Assembly (NCBI RefSeq): GCF_900169165.1
Contig: NZ_FXYY01000001.1
Location: 248,001 to 312,000 of the forward strand
DNA: 64,000 bases
From: Brevibacterium linens ATCC 9172
Lineage (GTDB): Bacteria > Actinomycetota > Actinomycetes > Actinomycetales > Brevibacteriaceae
Direction: 5' to 3'
Shown: piece after piece, positions 22,273-30,717 of the stretch
Numbering within the stretch: position 1 is the first letter of the stretch
Layout of the letters: each line of letters opens with the position of its first letter
Notes under the pieces: model-generated
Databases searched by the model: none
Seen by the model: the letters and a program-made list of their open reading frames with translations, nothing else
What the model was told of the DNA's origin: nothing
Program-made: the position numbers and the translations under genes

Positions 22273-22277
22273 GAGCC

Positions 22278-23792
22278 ATGGCTGAGTCAGCAGACAGAGA
22301 CCGCCGAGGCGGCAGCCGCGGCCGAGGCGGCCACCGAGGCACCGACCGACGCGGCGGCCACGGCCGCGGCAGAGGCGATCGGGACCGGACAGGTCAGGAA
22401 CGCGGAACACCGCAGGGTGAACGAACGGGCAAGAACCTGCCGCGGCGCATCGCCTGGGAAGTCCTCCTCGATGTGGCGACGAAGGACGCCTATGCGAACC
22501 TGCTGCTGCCGGCCAAACTCTCCCGCACGCATATGGGTGCCCAGGATGCGGCCTTCACGACCGAACTCACTTACGGAGCCCTGCGTCGGCAGAAGTTCTA
22601 CGATGCGGTCATCGAAATCGCCTCCTCCCGCGCCATCGACAAGATCGATCCCGAACCCCTGGCCGCGATGCGCCTCGGCGCCCATCAGCTGCTGTCGATG
22701 CGGGTGCCCAACCATGCGGCACTGTCCGAGACCGTGGCCGTGGTCAAACGCTCGGCTGCGAAGACCGCCGGATTCGTCAATGCTGTGCTTCGTCGCATCT
22801 CGGAAGCCGAACCCGACGTGTGGCTCGACCGTGTCACCGCCGGGGCTGACGAGACCACCCGACTGGCGATCGAGCACTCGCACCCCGAATGGGTCGTCCG
22901 GGCACTGACCCAGGCGCTCAAGGGACACGGCCGTGACGCGGCCGAGCTCGAAGCCCTGCTGGCAGCCGACAACGCACCCGCGAAGGTCGGTGTGTCCGCC
23001 CTGCCCGGGCTCATCGACCGCAGCGACCTGCCGGGAGAGCCCACCCCGCTGTCACCGATCGGCGTCGCTTTGGACACCGCAGTGCCTCGGGAGGTGGCAG
23101 CCGTGGCCGACGGACGTGCCCGCGTCCAGGACGAAGGATCGGCCCTCGTCGCCCTCGCCCTGGCCGAGGTCGACGCACCCACCGGAACCTGGGCCGACCT
23201 GTGCGCCGGACCCGGCGGCAAGGCCGCCGTCCTCGCGGCCAGAGCCGCCGGCGAATCGACGACGGTGGAGGCCTTCGACTCGAGCGAGCACCGTGTCGAC
23301 CTCGTCCGCGACTCCACCAAGGCGCTGACCAACGTCAGCGCCGCACTCCGCGACGGCCGCGACGCCCGCGGTCCCTACTCGAAGACCCTCGTCGACGTGC
23401 CCTGCTCCGGTCTCGGTGCCCTGCGCCGCCGCCCCGAAGCCCGCTATCGCAGACGACCCGAGGACATCACGGCGCTGACCGGACTCCAGAGAGAGCTGCT
23501 CGCCGCTGCCCTCGACGCCTGCGCTCCCGGGGGAGTGGTCGCCTACTCGACGTGTTCGCCGCACTACGCGGAGACCGTACTCATCGTCGACGAAGTGCTG
23601 CGCCTGCGAGCCAAGTCGGGAAGCGCTGACGTGGAGATCCTCGACACCCCGGCCGTGCTGTCGGCGATCACCGGCACCGAGGCGGAGTCGTTCGCCTCGG
23701 TGAGCCGGGCCGGCGGGCGATACGCTCAGCTCTGGCCCCACGTCCACAACAGCGACGGAATGTTCCTGGCCCTCCTGCGAAAGGCGGAATGA
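22278..23792 (+). CDS. rsmB: 16S rRNA m5C967 methyltransferase RsmB (Sun/Fmu)
   Basis: SAM-dependent methyltransferase of 504 residues. An N-terminal stretch (about 1-48) is almost only Arg, Gly, Asp and His in RGG-like repeats and looks disordered and RNA-binding. A NusB-like RNA-binding domain follows (about 50-180). The catalytic domain has the SAM loop WADLCAGPGGKAAVLAARA and the two motif cysteines, DVPCSGLGALRR and YSTCSPHYAET. It is 5 nt after fmt and 3 nt before rpe, so fmt-rsmB-rpe form an operon. Confidence 0.94.
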   Translation: MAESADRDRRGGSRGRGGHRGTDRRGGHGRGRGDRDRTGQERGTPQGERTGKNLPRRIAWEVLLDVATKDAYANLLLPAKLSRTHMGAQDAAFTTELTYGALRRQKFYDAVIEIASSRAIDKIDPEPLAAMRLGAHQLLSMRVPNHAALSETVAVVKRSAAKTAGFVNAVLRRISEAEPDVWLDRVTAGADETTRLAIEHSHPEWVVRALTQALKGHGRDAAELEALLAADNAPAKVGVSALPGLIDRSDLPGEPTPLSPIGVALDTAVPREVAAVADGRARVQDEGSALVALALAEVDAPTGTWADLCAGPGGKAAVLAARAAGESTTVEAFDSSEHRVDLVRDSTKALTNVSAALRDGRDARGPYSKTLVDVPCSGLGALRRRPEARYRRRPEDITALTGLQRELLAAALDACAPGGVVAYSTCSPHYAETVLIVDEVLRLRAKSGSADVEILDTPAVLSAITGTEAESFASVSRAGGRYAQLWPHVHNSDGMFLALLRKAE

Positions 23793-23795
23793 CCC

Positions 23796-24458
23796 ATGCC
23801 CATCGACATCAACCCTTCCATCCTGTCCTCGGACTTCGCCGATCTGCGCGGTGAGCTCGACAAGATCAGCACCGCCGATATGGCCCACATCGACGTCATG
23901 GACAACCATTTCGTCCCGAACCTCACCTTCGGCCCGCCCGTCGTCGAACGCATCCAGGCGATCTCGCCGATCCCACTCGACGCCCACCTCATGATCGCCG
24001 ACGCCGATCGCAACGCTCCCGTGTACGCGGAGATCGGCTGTGCCTCGGTGACCTTCCACGCCGAGGCGGCTGCCGCGCCCGTCCGTCTCGCCCGGGAACT
24101 GCGCCGCCTCGGAGCCAAGGCGAGCCTCGCTCTCAAACCGGCCACCCCGATCGAACCCTACATCGACCTCCTCGGCGAGTTCGATCAGATCCTCATCATG
24201 ACCGTCGAACCCGGATTCGGCGGGCAGAAGTTCCTCGATGTGTGCCTGCCGAAGATCACCCGGACTCGCGAAGCGATCTCGGCTGCCGGACTCGAGATCC
24301 GGCTGCAGGTCGACGGGGGAGTCTCCGCGGCGACGATCGACCGCGTCGTCGACGCCGGCGCCGACGTCCTCGTCGCCGGCTCCGCCGTCTACGGTGCCGA
24401 CGATGCCGCAGCGGCCATCAGCGAGCTGCGCACTCTCGCCGCCGCACACACCCACTGA
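23796..24458 (+). CDS. rpe: Ribulose-phosphate 3-epimerase
   Basis: Interconverts ribulose-5-phosphate and xylulose-5-phosphate in the pentose phosphate pathway, a source of PRPP precursors. A 220-residue TIM barrel with [30 protein letters not shown] (metal His/Asp), [18 protein letters not shown] and [10 protein letters not shown]. Length and motifs are standard. It starts 3 nt after the rsmB stop and ends the fmt operon. Confidence 0.96.
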   Translation: MPIDINPSILSSDFADLRGELDKISTADMAHIDVMDNHFVPNLTFGPPVVERIQAISPIPLDAHLMIADADRNAPVYAEIGCASVTFHAEAAAAPVRLARELRRLGAKASLALKPATPIEPYIDLLGEFDQILIMTVEPGFGGQKFLDVCLPKITRTREAISAAGLEIRLQVDGGVSAATIDRVVDAGADVLVAGSAVYGADDAAAAISELRTLAAAHTH

Positions 24459-24508
24459 CCGATCCGGGCCGGATGCTGCCTGCGGCCCACACCTGAAGAG
24501 AGCCTGCG

Positions 24509-25174
24509 ATGGACCTGTTCGACTGGTTGAACACCCCGGCATTCGAACTGCTGGGCAAACCCGTGCCGTACTCCGACCTGTTCGGCAACATCTGCGCGCT
24601 GGCCACGGTCGTCCTGGCACTGCGGCGGAACATCCTGTCCTGGCCGGTGCAGATCCTCGGTTCCATCCTCCTGTTCTCCGCGAGCCTGTCCGCCGGCCTC
24701 GGCGGGAACGCCTCTCGGCAGGTCGTCATCATCGTCGCCGCGGTCTGGGGATGGACGCAGTGGAAGAAGTCCAAGGCCGCCGCCGGCGAAGTCCTCGTCC
24801 GCTGGGCGACCTGGAAGGAACGGGCGATCCTGCTCGCGGCTCTCGTCATCGGCACCGGAGTCTTCGGCTGGGTCCTCGCCGCAGGCGGGTGGTCCTGGAA
24901 TCCGTATCCCGACGCGTACATCTTCATCGGCTCGATCGTGGCCATGTATGCCCAGGGTCGAGCCGTCGTCGAATTCTGGTTCGTCTGGCTCGCCGTCGAC
25001 CTCGTCGGCATTCCGCTGGCGATCTCCGGCGGGCTCGTCTTCTCCGGAGCCGTGTACCTGTTCTTCCTCGTCATGGTCATCCTCGGACTCGTCGACTGGT
25101 CGAAGCGCTCCCGCCAGACGATCTCGGCGCCGCATCGTCCCGCCACCGACATCGGCCGCGAACCCGAGGACTGA
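24509..25174 (+). CDS. pnuC: PnuC-family nicotinamide riboside transporter
   Basis: A membrane protein of 221 residues with about seven hydrophobic helices, in the family that moves nicotinamide riboside (or related vitamins) by facilitated diffusion. The family's aromatic pattern is visible as WGWTQWKKSK and WPVQILGSILLF, with NPYPDAYIFIGSIVAMY downstream. No nadR kinase gene is next to it, so the exact vitamin is inferred from the family. It is 50 nt after rpe and ends 94 nt before hisE. No clear riboswitch is seen ahead of it. Confidence 0.87.
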   Translation: MDLFDWLNTPAFELLGKPVPYSDLFGNICALATVVLALRRNILSWPVQILGSILLFSASLSAGLGGNASRQVVIIVAAVWGWTQWKKSKAAAGEVLVRWATWKERAILLAALVIGTGVFGWVLAAGGWSWNPYPDAYIFIGSIVAMYAQGRAVVEFWFVWLAVDLVGIPLAISGGLVFSGAVYLFFLVMVILGLVDWSKRSRQTISAPHRPATDIGREPED

Positions 25175-25256
25175 GAGGCGGCGGCCGCAGTGCCGTCGGC
25201 TGACTGCCGCGTTTTGGAACATGAGACCCCGAACGCTGCGGTCGAGAGGCATGCAT

Positions 25257-25262
25257 TAGGCT
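25257..25262 (+). promoter_or_regulatory. -10 box of a predicted leaderless hisE promoter
   Basis: TAGGCT lies 6 nt before the hisE GTG at 25269. The intervening GGAGAG looks like an SD but abuts the start codon, too close to work as one, which favours leaderless initiation. Confidence 0.65.
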
Positions 25263-25268
25263 GGAGAG

Positions 25269-25532
25269 GTGAAGACCTTTGATTCTCTCTACGCCGAACT
25301 CCAGCAGAAATCCCTCGATCGCCCCACCGGTTCGAAGACCGTGGCCGAACTCGACGCCGGAGTCCATGCGATCGGCAAGAAGGTCGTGGAAGAGGCCGCC
25401 GAAGTGTGGATGGCCGCCGAGTACGAGACCAAGGACGAGCTCGCCGAGGAGATCTCGCAGCTGCTCTACCACGTGCAGGTGATGATGCTCGCCAAGGGAC
25501 TGACCCTCGACGACGTCAACACCCACCTCTGA
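25269..25532 (+). CDS. hisE: Phosphoribosyl-ATP pyrophosphohydrolase
   Basis: Second step of histidine synthesis, hydrolysing PR-ATP to PR-AMP. An 87-residue all-helical MazG-like protein with [16 protein letters not shown] and [14 protein letters not shown], the metal-binding Glu/Asp helices. HisE is separate from HisI here (30361), as usual in actinobacteria. It precedes hisG by 53 nt, as in mycobacteria. The GTG start is set by the nearby -10 box. Confidence 0.95.
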   Translation: MKTFDSLYAELQQKSLDRPTGSKTVAELDAGVHAIGKKVVEEAAEVWMAAEYETKDELAEEISQLLYHVQVMMLAKGLTLDDVNTHL

Positions 25533-25585
25533 GACCTTCCCCCGAACCTGACCGACCCGCCGCCATCGAACTCCAAAGGGACCCC

Positions 25586-26425
25586 ATGCTGCGTGTAGCC
25601 GTGCCCAACAAGGGCGCACTGTCCGAAGCCGCCTCTGACATGCTCAGCGAGGCCGGATACTCCACTCGACGCGGAACCAAGACACTCGTCCATCAGGACG
25701 AGGTCAACGGAGTCGAATTCTTCTACCTGCGCCCCCGCGACATCGCCATCTACGTCGGCTCCGGCATCCTCGACGCCGGAATCACCGGCCGTGACCTGCT
25801 GCTCGAGTCGCAGGCCGAAGCCGATGAGGTGCTCGGACTCGGATTCGGCGCGTCCCGCTTCTTCTACGCCGGCACCACCGGCTCCTTCACCTCGCCCGAC
25901 CAGCTGGCCGGTGCCCGCATCGCCACGAGCTTCCCGAATCTCGTGGATGCCGACCTGCAGCGGCGCGGCATCGCCGCAACGACCGTGCAGCTCGACGGAG
26001 CGATCGAGGTCTCCATCCAGCTCGGAGTCGCCGACGCCATCGCCGATGTCGTCGAGACCGGTTCCACTCTGCGGGCCGCGGGACTCGAGACCTTCGGCGA
26101 GCCGCTGCTCGAATCCGAAGGCGTGCTCATCCAGCGCGCCGGCGCCGAATCCCGCATCAGCGTGCTCAAACGCCGCCTCGAATCGGTCATGGTCGCCCGC
26201 CAGTACGTGCTCGTCGACTACAACATCGAACAGCGCCTGGTTCCCGAGGCGATCTCGCTGACCCCGGGGCTCGAATCCCCGACCGTGTCACCGCTGCAGG
26301 AGACCGGGTGGGTCGCAGTGCGCGTCATGGTCGAAGCGAAGGAAGTCAACAACGTCATGGACCGTCTCTACGGAGTCGGGGCGCGTGCGATTCTGGTGAC
26401 GAACATTGGCGCCTGCCGAATCTGA
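25586..26425 (+). CDS. hisG: ATP phosphoribosyltransferase, long form
   Basis: First, feedback-controlled step of histidine synthesis (ATP plus PRPP). The 279-residue protein starts at ATG 25586 (MLRVAVPNKGALSEAASDML) with SD AAAGGGA; an upstream in-frame extension lies inside hisE. IYVGSGILDAGITGRDLL and the PRPP loop VVETGSTLRAAGLE mark the catalytic domains. The C-terminal 75 residues form the ACT-like domain that binds histidine, so no HisZ is needed. The next gene begins within its last codons. Confidence 0.95.
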   Translation: MLRVAVPNKGALSEAASDMLSEAGYSTRRGTKTLVHQDEVNGVEFFYLRPRDIAIYVGSGILDAGITGRDLLLESQAEADEVLGLGFGASRFFYAGTTGSFTSPDQLAGARIATSFPNLVDADLQRRGIAATTVQLDGAIEVSIQLGVADAIADVVETGSTLRAAGLETFGEPLLESEGVLIQRAGAESRISVLKRRLESVMVARQYVLVDYNIEQRLVPEAISLTPGLESPTVSPLQETGWVAVRVMVEAKEVNNVMDRLYGVGARAILVTNIGACRI

Positions 26426-26867
26426 TCTTGCCGTGTTCCGGCCTCGGCAGGTGCGCATCATCAGCATCGTCGGTGCCGTTGCCGTGACCGCAGGGTTCGC
26501 GGTCCTGTCCGTGGCGCTGTTCGTCGTGGACTGGGAACCGTGGACAGTGCTCGACATGGTATGGATGAACCTGCTGGGCATTCTCTTCGGAGCCGCCCTG
26601 CTGCGCATCTCGGACATCCAGGCTCGGCCCACCGAGGAGGGCCTGGTCGTCAAGAACATGGTGCGCACTCGGCGGCTCGACTGGGGGCAGATCCTCGGTG
26701 TGACGTTCTCACCCGAGGGCGATGACCCGTGGCCCCTGTTGGATCTTACCGACGGCACCACCTGTGCGGTGATGGCGATCCAGCATGCAGACGGTCGCCG
26801 CGCCCATGCGGAGGTCGCACGATTGCGTATGCTCATCAAGAGACGCACCCACTTCAAGGAGGACTAG
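26406..26867 (+). CDS. Membrane protein with PH-like domain, neighbour of hisG
   Basis: 153 residues with two hydrophobic helices (about 17-40 and 48-66) followed by a soluble domain that looks like a bacterial PH domain (ISDIQARPTEEGLVVKN, RRLDWGQILGVTF). The TTG start at 26406 overlaps the hisG end by 20 nt; GTG 26433 is an alternative. A two-helix PH membrane protein after hisG is also found in mycobacteria and has no assigned role. It ends 2 nt before the CoA-transferase gene, so it is in the operon. Confidence 0.75.
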   Translation: MAPAESDLAVFRPRQVRIISIVGAVAVTAGFAVLSVALFVVDWEPWTVLDMVWMNLLGILFGAALLRISDIQARPTEEGLVVKNMVRTRRLDWGQILGVTFSPEGDDPWPLLDLTDGTTCAVMAIQHADGRRAHAEVARLRMLIKRRTHFKED

Positions 26868-26869
26868 GA

Positions 26870-28075
26870 ATGGCGAACGAGACACCCGAGACCACGGCGG
26901 GACCCCTGACCGGATATACCGTCGTCGACCTTTCCCGAGCCCTCGCAGGCCCTCATGCGGGAATGATGTTCGGCGACCTCGGTGCGCGCGTGATCAAGGT
27001 CGAGAACCCCGGCAAGGGCGATGATTCGCGGTCCTGGGGACCTCCCTTCGTCGGGCCTGCGGACAACCCTCAGGCCACCTACTTCTTCTCGTGCAACCGC
27101 AACAAGGAATCCATCGCCCTCGACCTCAAATCCGACACGGGCAGAGACACCCTGACCGGACTCATCGCACGCGCCGATGTGCTCATCGAGAACTTCCGCT
27201 CCGGTGTCCTCGACCGCCTCGGCTTCTCCACCGCCCGCTGCATGGAGATCAACCCCCGCCTGGTCATCCTCTCCATCACCGGATTCGGCCATGACGGCCC
27301 CGAAGCCTCCCGGGCAGGCTACGACCAGATCGCCCAGGGCGAAGCCGGACTGATGTCGCTGACCGGCTCGGGGCCCGATGACATGCAGCGCGTGGGTGTG
27401 CCGATCGCCGACCTGCTCGCCGGAATCTACGGCTCGTACGGGGTGCTGGCGGCCCTGCTCGAACGCGAACGCACCGGCAAGGGCAAGGTCGTGCGCACCT
27501 CGCTCATCGCCGGAATGGTCGGCGTCCACGCCTTCCAGGGAACCCGTGCCACCGTGGCCGGTCAGGAACCGCAGCCGGGCGGCAACCACCACCCGTCGCT
27601 GTCTCCGTACGGACTCTTCACCTGCCGCGACGGCGCCGTGCAGATCTCCGTGGGCAACGAGAACCTGTGGCAGAAGTTCTGTGCGGCCTTCGACATCGAT
27701 CCCGCCACCGAGGGCTTGGCCGACAACGCCTCACGCGTGGCCAACCGGCCCGCCCTCATCGAACTCATCGAGGACCGCTTCTCCGCCTACGACGCCGCCG
27801 ATCTGCTGCACAGACTCACCGAGGCGGGAATCCCGTCCGGCACGGTGCGCACCCTGCCCGAGGTCTACCAGTGGGACCAGGCACTCAGCCAGGGACTCAA
27901 GGTCTCCGTCGACCACCCGGTGCTCGGCGACATCGACCTGCCCGGACCGCCGCTGCGCTTCTTCGACGCCGACGCCTCCGGTGAGGTCGAAACCACCCGC
28001 ACCGCTCACGACGCCCCGCCGCTGCTCGACGAAGACGCGGAATCCATCGTGGCGTGGCTCGCCGACGGAAACTGA
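26870..28075 (+). CDS. Type III (CaiB/BaiF, formyl-CoA transferase family) CoA-transferase
   Basis: Family members move CoA between carboxylic acids through an Asp-bound anhydride. The 401-residue protein starts at ATG 26870 (SD AAGGAGG) with YTVVDLSRALAGPHAGMMFG, GARVIKVENPGKGD and the likely catalytic D152 in AGYDQIAQGEAGLM. The substrate cannot be read from the sequence. It is 12 nt before a carboxyltransferase gene and both lie between hisG and hisF, which suggests a linked acyl-CoA role unrelated to histidine. It could equally be an alpha-methylacyl-CoA racemase-like member. Confidence 0.85.
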   Translation: MANETPETTAGPLTGYTVVDLSRALAGPHAGMMFGDLGARVIKVENPGKGDDSRSWGPPFVGPADNPQATYFFSCNRNKESIALDLKSDTGRDTLTGLIARADVLIENFRSGVLDRLGFSTARCMEINPRLVILSITGFGHDGPEASRAGYDQIAQGEAGLMSLTGSGPDDMQRVGVPIADLLAGIYGSYGVLAALLERERTGKGKVVRTSLIAGMVGVHAFQGTRATVAGQEPQPGGNHHPSLSPYGLFTCRDGAVQISVGNENLWQKFCAAFDIDPATEGLADNASRVANRPALIELIEDRFSAYDAADLLHRLTEAGIPSGTVRTLPEVYQWDQALSQGLKVSVDHPVLGDIDLPGPPLRFFDADASGEVETTRTAHDAPPLLDEDAESIVAWLADGN

Positions 28076-28087
28076 GGGGGAGACCTC

Positions 28088-29590
28088 ATGCCGCGTCTCA
28101 ACGCCTTCGAACTCGTCGACATCGTCCTCGACGAAGGCTCCTTCCTGTCCTGGGACTCCGCACCGATCCGACCCGCCGGCGGGATCTCGGCCGCCTACGC
28201 GGCTGCACTCGACGCCGCTGCGCAGAAGTCCGGCGTCGACGAATCCATCATCACCGGCGAAGGCACCATCGACGGCCGCCGAGTGGCCGTGATCGCCGGC
28301 GAATTCCGGTTCCTCGCCGGCTCGATCGGCGTGGCCGCGGCCGAGCGCCTCGTCGACGCGATCGAACGCGCGACCCTCGAAGGGCTGCCGCTGCTGGCCG
28401 GCCCCGCCTCGGGCGGCACCCGCATGCAGGAGGGCACGATCGCCTTCCTGTCGATGGTGAAGATCACCAACGCCGTCATCGCCCACCGCAAGGCCGGACT
28501 GCCCTACCTCGTCTACCTGCGCCATCCGACCACAGGCGGCGTCTTCGCCTCCTGGGGATCGCTGGGGCATGTCACCGTGGCTGAGCCCGGATCCCTCATC
28601 GGATTCCTCGGCCCCCGAGTGTATGAGGCAATCTACGGGGAGACGTTCCCTCAGAACGTGCAGACCGGGGAGAACCTGCACAAGATGGGCATCGTCGACG
28701 CCGTCATCGGTCCCGAACGCATCGCCGGCACCGTCTCCCGCGTCCTCGATGTGCTCATGGGCGCCCAGGAGGTTCCGAGCCAGGTGCCGAATCCGGACAC
28801 AGCCCCGGCCACCGTCGACCCGAACTCCGATGCCTGGGCCGCGATCACCAGCTCGCGCCGGCCCGAGAGGCCCGGCGTCCGTGACCTGCTGCGGACCGCC
28901 GCGAACACCGTGCTGCCGCTCAACGGCACCGGCGAAGGCGAGAAGGATCCCGGACTGCTGCTGGCCCTGGCGAAGTTCGGTTCCGCACCGTGCATCGTCC
29001 TCGGCCAGGACCGGTTCCGGCAGGACTCCCGGGCCCCCATGGGACCGGCGGCCCTGCGTGAGGCCAGGCGCGGAATGCGTCTGGCAGCGGAACTGCGCCT
29101 GCCGCTCGTCACCGTCATCGACACCCCCGGTGCGGCCCTGTCGAAGGAAGCCGAAGAGGGCGGAATCGCCGGTGAGATCGCCCGCAGCCTCGCCGACCTC
29201 GCGAACCTCGACGCCCCCTCCGTCTCGCTCATCCTCGGCGAGGGCTCCGGAGGCGGCGCACTGGCACTCATCCCCACCGACCGGGTGCTCAGCGCCGAGA
29301 ACGGCTGGCTCTCGCCGCTGCCGCCCGAAGGCGCCTCGGCGATCGTGCACCGCACCACCGAGAAAGCTGCCGAGATGGCTCAGAACCAAGGTGTGCACGC
29401 CCCCATGCTGCAGGCCAACGGAGTCGTCGACCGGATCATCGCCGAACACCCCGACGCCAGCGACGAGCCGTTGGACTTCGTCGCCCGGGTCGGTGAGACA
29501 CTCGAATACGAACTCATCTCGCTCATGCGCGAACCATCGGCCAGACGCCTGGCCCGCCGGATGGATCGCTATCGGGGCCTGGGAATCTAG
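28088..29590 (+). CDS. Biotin-dependent carboxyltransferase with AccD- and AccA-like halves
   Basis: A 500-residue protein with two crotonase-fold halves: AccD-like (about 1-240; EFRFLAGSIGVAAAERLVDA, GPASGGTRMQEG, TTGGVFASWGSLGH) and AccA-like (about 260-500; DTPGAALSKEAEEGGIAGEI, LGEGSGGGALALI). The order matches single-chain acyl-CoA carboxyltransferases such as mycobacterial AccD3. The four-cysteine zinc ribbon of bacterial AccD is absent. It would transfer carboxyl from biotin carrier protein to an acyl-CoA, but the carrier subunit is not in this window. It follows the CoA-transferase by 12 nt and precedes hisF by 9 nt. Confidence 0.85.
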   Translation: MPRLNAFELVDIVLDEGSFLSWDSAPIRPAGGISAAYAAALDAAAQKSGVDESIITGEGTIDGRRVAVIAGEFRFLAGSIGVAAAERLVDAIERATLEGLPLLAGPASGGTRMQEGTIAFLSMVKITNAVIAHRKAGLPYLVYLRHPTTGGVFASWGSLGHVTVAEPGSLIGFLGPRVYEAIYGETFPQNVQTGENLHKMGIVDAVIGPERIAGTVSRVLDVLMGAQEVPSQVPNPDTAPATVDPNSDAWAAITSSRRPERPGVRDLLRTAANTVLPLNGTGEGEKDPGLLLALAKFGSAPCIVLGQDRFRQDSRAPMGPAALREARRGMRLAAELRLPLVTVIDTPGAALSKEAEEGGIAGEIARSLADLANLDAPSVSLILGEGSGGGALALIPTDRVLSAENGWLSPLPPEGASAIVHRTTEKAAEMAQNQGVHAPMLQANGVVDRIIAEHPDASDEPLDFVARVGETLEYELISLMREPSARRLARRMDRYRGLGI

Positions 29591-29599
29591 GAGGACTGC

Positions 29600-30364
29600 G
29601 TGGTAGCTGTCAGAGTCATCCCCTGTCTGGACGTCGACGGCGGACGCGTCGTCAAGGGAGTGAAGTTCGCCGACCTCAAGGATGCCGGCGACCCCGTCGA
29701 ACTCGCCCGCCGCTACGGCGAGTCCGGAGCCGACGAACTCACCTTCCTCGACGTCACGGCCAGCAGCGGTGACCGGGAGACCGTCCACGACGTCGTCCGC
29801 GCCTGCGCCGAAGAGGTCTTCATCCCGCTCACCGTCGGCGGAGGCATCCGCAGCGGCGCCGACGTCGACCGTCTGCTGCGCGACGGGGCCGACAAGGTCT
29901 CGGTCAACACTTCGGCGGTGACGAACCCGGAGCTCATCAGTGAGATCTCCCGGCACTTCGGCAACCAAGTCCTCGTCCTCTCCCTCGACGCCCGCCGGAC
30001 ACAGGGGACGACCACGGCATCCGGATTCGAGGTCACCACCCGCGGCGGCCGCGAAGGCACGGGACGCTGCGCCATCGACTGGATCCGGGAAGCCGCCGAC
30101 CGCGGGGTCGGCGAGATCCTGCTCAACTCCATCGACGCCGACGGCACCCGTGAGGGATTCGATCTCGAGCTCATCCGTGCCGCCCGCGCCGCCGTCGACG
30201 TGCCGCTCATCGCCTCGGGCGGAGCCGGCAAGGTCGAACACTTCGCCCCGGCGGTGGAAGCAGGAGCCGATGCTCTGCTGGCCGCCAGCGTCTTCCACTT
30301 CGGCACTCTGAGCATCGCCGAGGTCAAGGACGCACTGCGGAAGGAGGGAATCGAGGTCCGATGA
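29600..30364 (+). CDS. hisF: Imidazole glycerol phosphate synthase cyclase subunit
   Basis: With HisH, makes imidazole glycerol phosphate and AICAR from PRFAR and ammonia. The 254-residue TIM barrel has the catalytic pair D11 ([16 protein letters not shown]) and D130 (LSLDARR), and phosphate loops VGGGIRS and ASGGAGK. GTG start with SD GGAGG. HisH, HisA, HisB, HisC and HisD are not in this window. Its stop overlaps the hisI ATG (ATGA). Confidence 0.96.
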   Translation: MVAVRVIPCLDVDGGRVVKGVKFADLKDAGDPVELARRYGESGADELTFLDVTASSGDRETVHDVVRACAEEVFIPLTVGGGIRSGADVDRLLRDGADKVSVNTSAVTNPELISEISRHFGNQVLVLSLDARRTQGTTTASGFEVTTRGGREGTGRCAIDWIREAADRGVGEILLNSIDADGTREGFDLELIRAARAAVDVPLIASGGAGKVEHFAPAVEAGADALLAASVFHFGTLSIAEVKDALRKEGIEVR

Positions 30365-30717
30365 GCAGCGATATCGATGCCACCCCGGAGAACTGGCGGG
30401 AGATCATCCGGCTGAACGACGACGGACTCGTCCCCGTCATCGTCCAAGAGGCCACGAGCCGCGACGTGCTCATGCTCGCCTGGATGGACGTTGAGGCCGT
30501 CTCCCGCACACTCGAGACGAAGCGGGCCACCTACTGGTCCAGGTCCCGGCAGGAATACTGGGTGAAGGGCGAGACCTCCGGCCATGTCCAACATGTCCGT
30601 TCACTTGCCCTCGACTGCGATGCCGACGCCCTGCTCATGCTCGTCGACCAGACCGGACCCGCCTGCCATACGAACACCCCGACCTGCTTCACCGGAAGGA
30701 TCATCAGTGTCGACTGA
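30361..30717 (+). CDS. hisI: Phosphoribosyl-AMP cyclohydrolase
   Basis: Third histidine step, opening the adenine ring of PR-AMP with Zn2+ and Mg2+. The 118-residue protein has [18 protein letters not shown], the metal motif DCDADALLM and the zinc cysteines in [10 protein letters not shown]. It is the stand-alone form. It overlaps hisF by 4 nt and the start of trpE by 11 nt, so histidine and tryptophan genes are translated from one message. Confidence 0.96.
   Translation: MSSDIDATPENWREIIRLNDDGLVPVIVQEATSRDVLMLAWMDVEAVSRTLETKRATYWSRSRQEYWVKGETSGHVQHVRSLALDCDADALLMLVDQTGPACHTNTPTCFTGRIISVD

Noticed and set aside
25175-25268. Terminator between pnuC and hisE
   Set aside because: Only GCAGT/ACTGC (5 bp) with an 11-nt loop before TTTT; too weak to list.
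27731-30298. Minus-strand open frame of 855 codons opposite the CoA-transferase, carboxyltransferase and hisF
   Set aside because: It crosses three real genes and their gaps; amino-acid pattern is that of antisense GC-rich DNA.
30584-30706. trp attenuator or leader peptide before trpE
   Set aside because: The region is hisI coding sequence; no Trp-rich short frame or terminator/antiterminator pair is present.
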